Part shown: positions 18,801 through 27,108 of the stretch, in pieces
How positions within the stretch are numbered: position 1 is the stretch's first letter
How the letters are laid out: every line of letters begins with the position of its first letter
Assembly (NCBI GenBank): GCA_039944855.1
Contig: JBDUXZ010000016.1
Location: 1-64,000 of the forward strand
DNA length: 64,000 nucleotides
Reading direction: 5' to 3'
From: Rhodothermales bacterium
GTDB lineage: Bacteria; Bacteroidota; Rhodothermia; Rhodothermales; JANQRZ01
Made by a program: the position numbers and the translations under genes
The notes under the pieces: model-generated
Database searches by the model: none
Seen by the model: the letters and a program-made list of their open reading frames with translations, nothing else
What the model was told of the DNA's origin: nothing

Positions 18801-19467
18801 CGAGCTGACGCTCCGCTCCTACGACGCGCTCCACTTCGCCGGGCACTGCGTTTACGACCCCGAGAATCCCGACGCCTCGGGGTGGATTTTCTCGAACGGC
18901 GAGCGCCTGAGCGCGCGCGAGCTCAACCGGATCGACCGGATCCCCGGCTTCGTGTTCTCGAACGCCTGCGAGTCCGGGATCACGCCCGACCGCGAGCGCA
19001 CGGCCAGCCTCGCACCGAGCTTCGCCGAGGCGTTCTTCGAGCGCGGCGTGACGAACTTCGTCTGCACCGCCTGGCCCATCGACGACCTCTCGGCTCGCAC
19101 GTTCGCCCGCGTGCTCTACGGCCACCTCCTCGGGATCTCGGTCGCTGAGACGGAGGGCGGGCTGCGCTATACGCGGGCCCTGTCGCAGGAGGCACCGTTG
19201 ATGTACGCCGCGATGCGGGCGGCGCGGCGAGCGATTGCCGACACGCCCAACGGCTTCCAGACGTGGGGGGCGTACCAGCATTACGGCAACCCCTATTACC
19301 GGTTCTTCGACCTGAAAGCGCTGGAGAAGCGACGAGCCGCGCAGTCGGGCGGCGCGGGCGGGAAGGGGAAGAAGGCGGCATCCACCGCGTCGTCCGCCGG
19401 CGCAACGCGGGCGAAACGGAAGACCACGCGGAAGACCACGAAGAAGCGTACCACCGACGAGAGCTAG
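15868..19467 (+). CDS. Alpha/beta-hydrolase (lipase-like) - macro-like - CHAT protease fusion
   Basis: A 1199-aa multidomain protein with a good ribosome site (aaaggaag). Residues about 60-410 form an alpha/beta hydrolase of the PGAP1/LCAT lipase type, starting at VVVLHGIMGAELSRS with the nucleophile Ser185 in VAHSMGG. Residues 420-500 are a charged helical linker. Residues about 505-700 (VAIAGMGDPGRFGVPEL and VLIGAGAGNLR) resemble a macro domain or the M17 aminopeptidase N-terminal domain. A coiled coil lies near 710-745. Residues about 830-1155 are a CHAT caspase-like protease with His993 (HFAGHCVYD) and Cys1034 (SNACESG). The tail from about 1160 is Lys/Arg/Thr-rich. CHAT proteases act in gasdermin and CRISPR-linked cell death. 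Its stop is 42 bases before the GH19 gene. Confidence 0.85.
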   Translation: MTSDQAYLAHVEAAQPDELRRLLSTATADEQRLLRVYLGDERYRRMRALALRQRATRSRSQRRGNVVVLHGIMGAELSRSQGHVPGGGGSIRQIWVKLMRLAFGDLRYLALDRAGTGPADPRYEVEATGIMKKHYGEQLLTLAERWEVRAFWYDWRRDLHEAARRLHLKLIEWFDDAPVHLVAHSMGGLVSRTFIADYPDHWKAMWDAEHDGRRGGRLVMLGTPNHGSYAVPQILTGTESLIRKLELVDLRHNLDELLAVVNTFVGSYQMMPALHTAGDDEARRVMERLYKAGMYARDSVSQDHLDAARAFHDALRPVVDPERMVYVAGYNQPTYTGINDWAGFRDRNAKTARRAYDVTLDGDGRVPHTLGLLETEEGKKVPTYYVEEEHGALPENDDVLRALDDLLTTGETTHLLRAMPKKRSVSKAAVRDRMERAEQEHDDDEQRIRAHLSRRQRSVRSSDPDVLADHVTADDRVAEEMLLRGFLSAGSTTTTEAPDMDVPFAPPELTVRVLCDDIGGAGYLGGEPPVDAISVGHYRGVRPTNAELALDRAISAARGRGKAATGDEESRLLITSLTERGTIRGDHAQPFFLPDYRTPRKGEAPDRTVAIAGMGDPGRFGVPELTVLARELVWALGSMGKRHLASVLIGAGAGNLRIDEAVPAWIRGFKHALTGAAANARVEHFTIVEYSPALAIEIDRALRAVGEELDPHRMVLHYEPFTTEQVRALQKQEAERRKARLQREIERLDTAPGAGAPESAPLDPTRLTVMLEGDTYRYGAITESASVPERVVRIDPRLVDQANDQLAVEWDPTRQRDHGRVLERLLIPQDLRPHLTSTAPLVLLLDATTARIHWEMVAQPDVSSAADRSTERAPAATPAASADDAFFLGISRGFTRQLRTQFASPPEPPPPPSRVLRVLVVADPAEDAPLPGAEEEGMEVADLFEHFNTLQEEDRGENRVEVKRLFGPQEATRLNVLSELTLRSYDALHFAGHCVYDPENPDASGWIFSNGERLSARELNRIDRIPGFVFSNACESGITPDRERTASLAPSFAEAFFERGVTNFVCTAWPIDDLSARTFARVLYGHLLGISVAETEGGLRYTRALSQEAPLMYAAMRAARRAIADTPNGFQTWGAYQHYGNPYYRFFDLKALEKRRAAQSGGAGGKGKKAASTASSAGATRAKRKTTRKTTKKRTTDES

Positions 19468-19509
19468 CCGCTGCAGGCCCGCCCTCGTTCCCCCTCAAAC
19501 CCAAGAGCG

Positions 19510-20187
19510 ATGATTACCGAGCAGACCCTCACGGGCATCATGCCCAACCTCAAATCCGAGCGCCGCGTCGCATTCATGCCCCACTTGCACGCGGCGATGG
19601 AGGAGTTCGAGATCAACACGCCGCTGCGGCAAGCGGCCTTCCTCGCCCAACTCGCCCACGAGTCCGGCGAGTTCCGCTACATGGAGGAGATCTGGGGTCC
19701 GACGGCGGCGCAGAAGCGGTACGAGCCGCCGAGCAGCCTCGCCCGAAGACTCGGCAACACCGAGCCCGGCGACGGCTTCCGCTACAAAGGGCGCGGCCCC
19801 ATCCAAGTCACCGGGCGCGACAACTACCGCCGCTATGGGGGCCTCCTCGGGCTCGACCTCGAAGCCGAGCCGGAGCAGGCCGCGACGCCCGAGGTCGGCT
19901 TCCGCATCGCCGGGCTCTACTGGCACAAGAATGGGCTCAACGAGCTCGCTGACGTCGAGCATTTCAAAACGATTACGAAGCGCATCAACGGCGGCTACAA
20001 CGGGCTCGAAGACCGCCGCCGGTACTATGAGCGGGCGCGCACCGCGCTCGGCATCCGCCGGACGCGCGGTGCCGGCACGCGCGGCTCGGCCCCCGTCCCG
20101 CTGCCCGACGACGGGGACCTCGGCGCCCCGGCGCTGCCACGCGGTTACGACGCAATCCGCGACGAGACGCCCGACGCCGACGCGTAG
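19510..20187 (+). CDS. GH19-family lysozyme/chitinase-like cell-wall hydrolase
   Basis: A 225-aa glycoside hydrolase family 19 protein. The catalytic glutamate is Glu51 in LAHESGEF, followed by the conserved YKGRGPIQVTGRDNYRRYG. The family's Gly/Asn segment KRINGGYNGLEDRR is also present. GH19 enzymes of this length are common as phage endolysins that cleave peptidoglycan. There is no signal peptide, so it would need lysis, a holin-like route or CIS delivery to reach the wall. The last 45 residues (from about 180) are a low-complexity tail rich in Gly, Pro and Asp. It closes the SIR2-nSTAND-CHAT operon and faces the minus-strand LuxR gene; the nearest phage-like genes are the injection system 1.5 kb away. 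Confidence 0.85.
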   Translation: MITEQTLTGIMPNLKSERRVAFMPHLHAAMEEFEINTPLRQAAFLAQLAHESGEFRYMEEIWGPTAAQKRYEPPSSLARRLGNTEPGDGFRYKGRGPIQVTGRDNYRRYGGLLGLDLEAEPEQAATPEVGFRIAGLYWHKNGLNELADVEHFKTITKRINGGYNGLEDRRRYYERARTALGIRRTRGAGTRGSAPVPLPDDGDLGAPALPRGYDAIRDETPDADA

Positions 20188-20238
20188 GCCGAGGCGTCAC
20201 GAAGAAGAGCGGTATGACGAAGGGGGGAGCCCCGCGTG

Positions 20239-21441
20239 CTACGTGGCGGCTCCGTCTCCCTTCCTCAGCGGGACGACCGCGTCCCACAACCGGGCCGCGA
20301 CGCCAGCCCGGCTCCGGACGTCGAGCTTCTGCAGCGCGTGCTCGGCGTGGTGGCGCGCGGTCGAGTGGCTGATCGCGAGGGCATCGGCGATCTCGCGGTC
20401 GGTCCGGCCTCGGGCCAGCAGCAGGACGACTTCGGTCTGGCGCGGCGTGAGGGCGAAGCGCGCGCGGAGCGTCTCGGCCTGGGGGAACGGAGGGCCTACG
20501 CATTGGAGCGTGATGAGCGCGCCCTCCTGCCCGAGCAGCGCGGCGTCGAGCGGGACCCCGTAGATGCGGTAGCGCCCCTGGACGGTCGGCACGATGCGGG
20601 GCGGGGAGGGCAGGGGCTCCGTGTGATCGGGCTGGCACGTCCGTAGCTGGGCCAGATGGCGCGCCCATGCGTGGACGGCGTCGAGCAGCCGGGTCGATGT
20701 CCGCTCGCGCCCGAGGAGGTCGATGAGGGCGCGGTTCCAGTGGAGCTCTCGGCCGTCGGCGTCGGTGAGGAGGATGGGGAACTCGAAGGCGTCGACGGTG
20801 GCGGCGAGAGCGGCGACCCGTGCGCCGGGCTCGGATTGGAAGCGAGCGTGGGTCCGCACGAACGATTCGAAAGCGGGGTAGAGGAGGCGGAAGCTGTGGA
20901 GGGTGTCGTTGCCGAACGCGGGGCGGTCTGGGCTCTCGTACGCCGCGACCATGGCATATTCCTGCCCGCCCGGCCCGTCAACGGCGAGCCCGATCACGTG
21001 GCGGACGCCATAGGGGCGGAGCGCCTCCTGGTAGAACGGGGAGTCCTCGACGACCTCGCGCGTCGAGAGCGATCGTTCGTGGAAGACGCCGCCGCCTGCG
21101 CGGTGCCGGGCCTCCCATGCCGCGTGGAGGAGTGGGTCGTCCCAGGCGGGGGCGTCTCCCCACCAGCCGGCGAAGGCCTCCTCGTAGGCGGTCAGCACGG
21201 CCGGGTCAGTGTCATCGCTCAAGACGGCCAGGCCGCCACGGTTCGGGACCTTCTCGGGGCCCGAGCCCGGGCGGCGAGGTCGGGCGCTGGAGGTGGGCAG
21301 GAAGAAGAGGGTGTGGTCGCATCCGGCTACGGTGCGGACGCTGGCACACGCCGTCTCGATCCAGCGGTCGATCTGGACCAGGTCGAACGGGGCGAGGAGC
21401 GCACGCTGGGCTTGGACGAGGTGTTCTAGATGGGATTGCAT
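20239..21441 (-). CDS. LuxR-type transcriptional regulator
   Basis: A 400-aa regulator. The C-terminal helix-turn-helix (about 325-385) is a clear LuxR/NarL-type domain: LTPRQTEVVLLLARGRTDREIA, with the recognition helix near STARHHAEHALQKL. The first 220 residues look like a GAF-type sensing region, and residues about 220-310 (FPILLTDADGRELHWNRAL) look like a PAS fold. No receiver domain or autoinducer-binding Trp/Tyr set was recognised, so the signal is unknown. It is divergent from the sheath gene across 225 bases and convergent with the GH19 gene. Control of the injection-system operon, of the lysis operon, or of both is the obvious inference from position. Confidence 0.85.
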   Translation of the reverse strand: MQSHLEHLVQAQRALLAPFDLVQIDRWIETACASVRTVAGCDHTLFFLPTSSARPRRPGSGPEKVPNRGGLAVLSDDTDPAVLTAYEEAFAGWWGDAPAWDDPLLHAAWEARHRAGGGVFHERSLSTREVVEDSPFYQEALRPYGVRHVIGLAVDGPGGQEYAMVAAYESPDRPAFGNDTLHSFRLLYPAFESFVRTHARFQSEPGARVAALAATVDAFEFPILLTDADGRELHWNRALIDLLGRERTSTRLLDAVHAWARHLAQLRTCQPDHTEPLPSPPRIVPTVQGRYRIYGVPLDAALLGQEGALITLQCVGPPFPQAETLRARFALTPRQTEVVLLLARGRTDREIADALAISHSTARHHAEHALQKLDVRSRAGVAARLWDAVVPLRKGDGAAT

Positions 21442-21666
21442 GACGAGCTAGGATCAGTAATAGCAGGATCAATGTCCATCAAAATAGGGCATTTGTCCCA
21501 TGCGCCGAGCGGGCGCTATGAGTATTTCTAGGGACAGCCTCGCGGCCTCATCCATCGTTCCGCGAACGTCTCTCTCGTGGCCCCCGGAGAGGGACGAGGT
21601 TGGAGGTCGTGCCACGTTCCGCCGTGCGATTTCGTGCTCCCGATTCAACCCTAGACCGCTACGATT
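21442..21666. promoter_or_regulatory. Divergent control region of LuxR gene and eCIS operon
   Basis: This 225-base region is partly AT-rich in its LuxR-proximal third. It contains gggcatttgtccc (21488-21500), an imperfect dyad that could be an operator. On the minus strand, TATTTTG just upstream of the LuxR gene resembles a -7 element. On the plus strand, TTTG at 21492 is followed after 21 bases by TATGAGTA. No promoter matches the consensus fully, which fits an activator-dependent operon. Bases 21540-21666 show nothing else. Confidence 0.4.
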
Positions 21667-23637
<1,971 letters not shown>

Positions 23638-23699
23638 GTGCGTGCCGATGACCGGACGCCCCCGCATCTCCACCCTTTCGTACCAAACCCATCCCCGAC

Positions 23700-24227
23700 A
23701 TGGCTCAGTTCACCGTCAACGCGCAGCGGTTCGACCCGTACAAGAACTTCAAATTCCGCGTCAAGTGGGACGGCGTCTACGTCGCCGGCGTGAGCAAGGT
23801 CGGCGCGCTGAAGCGGACGACGAAGCTCGTCGAGCACCGCGAGGGCGGCGATGTCAGCACGAGCCGGAAGTCGCCCGGCCGCACCGAGTACGGGGCGATC
23901 ACGCTGGAGCGCGGCGTGACGCACGACGTCGCCTTCGAGCAGTGGGCGAACAAGGTGTGGAACTTCGGCTCCGGCCTCGGCGCCGAGGTCTCGCTCGCCG
24001 ACTTCCGCAAGGACATCATCATCGAGGTGATGAACGAAGCCGGGCAGGTGGCGATTTCCTACCGCGTGTTCCGCTGCTGGGTCTCCGAATACCAGGCTCT
24101 CCCCGACCTCGACGCGAACGGCGAGGGCGTGGCGATCCAGATGATCAAGCTCGAAAACGAAGGCTGGGAGCGCGACTACGACGTGACGGAGCCGGCCGAG
24201 CCGAGCTTCACCGAGCCCGCGGTCTGA
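23700..24227 (+). CDS. Contractile injection system inner tube protein
   Basis: A 175-aa protein of the gp19/Pvc1 tail tube family, forming the rigid tube driven into target membranes. The sequence NFKFRVKWDGVYVAGVSKVG followed by the VSTSRKSPGRTEYGAITLERG block matches the tube fold. The late IIIEVMNEAGQVAISYRV and WVSEYQALPDLDANG segments are typical as well. It follows the sheath by 62 bases, and its TGA overlaps the next ATG by one base. No second tube paralogue is present. Confidence 0.94.
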   Translation: MAQFTVNAQRFDPYKNFKFRVKWDGVYVAGVSKVGALKRTTKLVEHREGGDVSTSRKSPGRTEYGAITLERGVTHDVAFEQWANKVWNFGSGLGAEVSLADFRKDIIIEVMNEAGQVAISYRVFRCWVSEYQALPDLDANGEGVAIQMIKLENEGWERDYDVTEPAEPSFTEPAV

Positions 24228-24922
24228 TGACGGCCCTCGCCCCCGCCGACCTCCTCGACCTTTGGGAGCGAGGCCCCGCCTCGGCCCTGCGCGCCGTCCT
24301 CCCGCTCGCTGCGGCGGGCGGCGAGCCGGCCGATGTTCTCGCCGCGCTCCCCGTCGGTCGGCGGGACGCGCGCCTGCTCCGGCTCCGCGCGCTCACGTTC
24401 GGACCCGTCGTGGAGGGCGAGACGGCCTGCCCGGCCTGCGGCGAATGCCTCGACCTCGCCGTCCACATCGACGACCTCCTCGCCGCCGCCCCCGCCGACC
24501 CGGCTCCAGCGTGGCTCACGGCCGAGGCCGACGGCGTGACCGTCGCGTATCGCCTGCCGACCACGCACGATCTCGCCGCCGCCATCCACGCCGCCGACCC
24601 GAGCGCCGCGCTCCTCCGTTGCTGTCTTCGAGAGACGCCCGACGCGCTCCCCGACGCCGTCGTCGACGCCGTGGCGCGGGGGATGGCCGAGGCCGACCCG
24701 CTCGCCGCGATTCGGTGGGACCTGGAGTGTCCTGCCTGCGGGCACGGCTGGCAGGACGTGTTCGACATCGCCGCTTATTTCTGGGCCGAGATCGAGCGGC
24801 ACGCGCTCCGGCTGCTCGCCGAAGTCCACCGGCTCGCGCTCGCGTACGGCTGGGCCGAGCGGGACGTGCTCGCCCTCAGCTTCCGGCGGCGCTATCACTA
24901 CCTCGCTCTCCTGAACGGGTAA
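24227..24922 (+). CDS. Zinc-ribbon T4 gp26-like baseplate protein of the eCIS
   Basis: A 231-aa protein with paired metal-binding cysteines: Cys68 and Cys71 in CPACGEC, and Cys168 and Cys171 in CPACGHGW. Together these can form one zinc ribbon. Between them are LPTTHDLAAAIHAAD and the Ala-rich helices usual for the T4 gp26-like baseplate family that follows the tube gene in many eCIS clusters. The C-terminus (AEVHRLALAYGWAERDVLAL) is also characteristic of this group. The chosen ATG overlaps the tube stop (TGATG); a longer frame through the tube gene is an artefact. It is probably a baseplate assembly or chaperone subunit. The family name is from recall of conserved clusters rather than a search. 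Confidence 0.75.
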   Translation: MTALAPADLLDLWERGPASALRAVLPLAAAGGEPADVLAALPVGRRDARLLRLRALTFGPVVEGETACPACGECLDLAVHIDDLLAAAPADPAPAWLTAEADGVTVAYRLPTTHDLAAAIHAADPSAALLRCCLRETPDALPDAVVDAVARGMAEADPLAAIRWDLECPACGHGWQDVFDIAAYFWAEIERHALRLLAEVHRLALAYGWAERDVLALSFRRRYHYLALLNG

Positions 24923-24925
24923 GCC

Positions 24926-25825
24926 GTGGCGACGCACCTCCATACCCTCCTCGCCCGCAGCACGGGCACCGCGAGTGCGATCCGCCCCCGGCGGCTCGCC
25001 CGCTTCGAGTCCCCGGCCGACGCATCCCCTGACGCGCTCGGGGAGACCGAGGCTGGGGCAAAGGCTCCCCGATCCGCCGCGCCCGACGCCGCTCCGGCTA
25101 CGCCGCGCGCCGCGCAACCGTCCGTGCCGGACGCCGCGCCGGGCGCTGTTCCGCCCACGCCGCCGGTCCCGCCGGTCGCCGCCGTTTTGCGAGAGGCCGA
25201 GGGGAGAGCAGGGGAGCCCGCTTCCGTTCCCAGAGATCTGTCGCTCGCCGCAGACGCGCGGCCCGCTGATCCACTGCCGGAGCCCGAACGCCCTCGCGTG
25301 TCGCCGCGCCCGTCGACGCTCCCCCGAGTCGCTCCGTCCGCCTCGACGAGCGAGGCCACGACGAGCGCCGAGCCTGTGCCAGCCCGCACTGCGCCCGCGC
25401 CCTCCAGCGTCCAGCCACCTGCTCGGGCCGCTAGCCCTATCGCGGATCGACCCGAACGCCCCCCGCACGTCGAGCCGCCGCTGCCCGTCGTGTCGATGGT
25501 GTCGGTTGAAGAAGCGTCGCTGCCCGGTGCCCACGTGCCGGTCCCGCCGCGGACCGCCGCCGACGCTTCCGCACCGAGCGTATCCGCGCCGATGCTGCGC
25601 AAATCCGCCCCGGCGAGCGAAATCCCGTGGTCGCCGCGCGCTGCCGGAAGTCGGGACGCTGCCGCCGAAGCGCCGACGGTCCACGTCCACATCGGGCGGA
25701 TCGAGGTCCGGGCCGTGCCCCCGCCGACGCCGGTGCGCGCGGCGCGCGAACGGCCGACGCCGGCCCTCACGCTCGACGACTACCTCAGCGGCCGGCAGGC
25801 CGACGGACGCGGAGGCCGATCATGA
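24926..25825 (+). CDS. Pro/Ala-rich eCIS protein with conserved C-terminal motif
   Basis: A 299-aa protein starting at GTG three bases after the zinc-ribbon gene. Residues about 30-245 are low-complexity Pro/Ala/Ser and probably disordered. Only the two ends look conserved: the N-terminal HLHTLLARSTGTASAIRPRR, and the C-terminal HVHIGRIEVRAV plus LTLDDYLSGRQ. The same C-terminal pattern commonly sits just before DUF4255 genes in eCIS clusters. Such a shape suggests a linker or docking protein between tube or terminator parts. The stop overlaps the next start (ATGA). No enzymatic motif is seen. It is not long enough in ordered helix to be a convincing tape measure. Confidence 0.65.
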   Translation: MATHLHTLLARSTGTASAIRPRRLARFESPADASPDALGETEAGAKAPRSAAPDAAPATPRAAQPSVPDAAPGAVPPTPPVPPVAAVLREAEGRAGEPASVPRDLSLAADARPADPLPEPERPRVSPRPSTLPRVAPSASTSEATTSAEPVPARTAPAPSSVQPPARAASPIADRPERPPHVEPPLPVVSMVSVEEASLPGAHVPVPPRTAADASAPSVSAPMLRKSAPASEIPWSPRAAGSRDAAAEAPTVHVHIGRIEVRAVPPPTPVRAARERPTPALTLDDYLSGRQADGRGGRS

Positions 25826-27108
25826 GCAACGCCCTCGCGCTCGCCGCCGTCACGGCCGTGCTGAAAGACCTCCTCGACAACGCGCTCGTCGATCACTCCG
25901 TCAACGCCGCCGTCGGGGCGCCCGTTACGGTCACCGCGGTCGCGCCCGACCTCGCGGCGGACGCGAACGGCGGCGCGAAGCTGAACCTCTACCTCCACCG
26001 CGTCTCGCCGAACATGGGCTGGCGGAACGTCGGCCTCCCCTCGCGCAGCGGCGACGGGACGCGGCTGACGAACCCGCCACTCGCGCTCGACCTTCACTAT
26101 CTCCTCACGGCGTACGGCGTCGAGGATTTCCAGGCCGAGATCCTCCTCGGCTACGCGATGCAGCTCTTCCACGAGCGGCCCGTCCTCACGCGCGAGATGA
26201 TCCGCACGACGCTCGCGCCGACCTCACCCGTCGACGGATCGATCCTGCCCGACGCAGCGGCCGGCCTCGCGGCGGCGGACCTCGCCGAGCAGGTCGAGCT
26301 CGTCAAGCTCACGCCGGAGGAGGTGGGCACCGAAGAGCTGTCGCGGTTGTGGACGGCGTTCCAGGCGAGCCACCGCCCGTCGGCGGCGTACCGCGCGTCG
26401 GTCGTGCTGATCGAGGCGCGGCGGCCCGCGCGCGCGCCGCTGCCCGTCCTCACGATCGGGCTCTCCGACCGGGGGCCGACCGTCGTGCCCGGCCTCGTGC
26501 CGCCGATCCCGACGCTCACCGGCGTCGTCCCGCCGGACCTGAAGCCGAGCGCGTACCTCGGCGAGACCGTCCGCCTCGTCGGGCACGATTTCGCCGGGCC
26601 GGACCGGAGCGGGCACGTCGCCGTGTTCGAGCACCAGCGGCTCGACGCGCCGCTCGAAGTGACACCGGGCAGCGTGGCCGATGCCGAACTCGCCGTCCCG
26701 CTCGAAATAGCCCCGGCGGCGGACGCGGCGACGTGGCCGGCCGGGATCTACGCCGTCTCCGTCCGGCTCGACGAGGGCGGTACGGAGCGACGGACGAACG
26801 TGCTCCCCCTCGCCCTCGCGCCCCGCATCGACTCCGCCGCCGCGAGCACATCTACCGCGACGACGACGTTCACGGTCACCGTCACGCCCGACGTGCTCCC
26901 CGCGCAGCGGGCCGAACTCGTCGTCGGAACGCGCACGGCCCCGGCCGCGCCGCACGCCACCGCGACGGACACGCTCACCTTTGAGCTCGACGACGTCGAG
27001 GCAGGGACGTACCGGCTCCGGCTCCGCGTCGACGGCGTCGAGAGCGTGCTCGTGGACCGGACGACGACCCCGCCCTCGTTCGTCGGCTCGCAGGAGGTGA
27101 CGGTATGA
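25822..27108 (+). CDS. DUF4255 / Pvc16-like tail terminator protein
   Basis: A 428-aa protein. Residues 1-180 are the DUF4255 (Pvc16 N-terminal) domain, with ALAAVTAVLKDLLDNAL, NLYLHRVSPNMGWRN, LALDLHYLLTAYG and ILLGYAMQLFHERPVL. In known particles this protein caps the distal end of tube and sheath. The remaining 240 residues carry two IPT/TIG-like beta domains (starting near AYLGETVRLVGHDFAGP and later SAAASTSTATTTFTVTV), making it longer than the basic cap. It is coupled by ATGA overlaps to both the Pro-rich gene upstream and the ATPase gene downstream. Confidence 0.85.
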   Translation: MSNALALAAVTAVLKDLLDNALVDHSVNAAVGAPVTVTAVAPDLAADANGGAKLNLYLHRVSPNMGWRNVGLPSRSGDGTRLTNPPLALDLHYLLTAYGVEDFQAEILLGYAMQLFHERPVLTREMIRTTLAPTSPVDGSILPDAAAGLAAADLAEQVELVKLTPEEVGTEELSRLWTAFQASHRPSAAYRASVVLIEARRPARAPLPVLTIGLSDRGPTVVPGLVPPIPTLTGVVPPDLKPSAYLGETVRLVGHDFAGPDRSGHVAVFEHQRLDAPLEVTPGSVADAELAVPLEIAPAADAATWPAGIYAVSVRLDEGGTERRTNVLPLALAPRIDSAAASTSTATTTFTVTVTPDVLPAQRAELVVGTRTAPAAPHATATDTLTFELDDVEAGTYRLRLRVDGVESVLVDRTTTPPSFVGSQEVTV

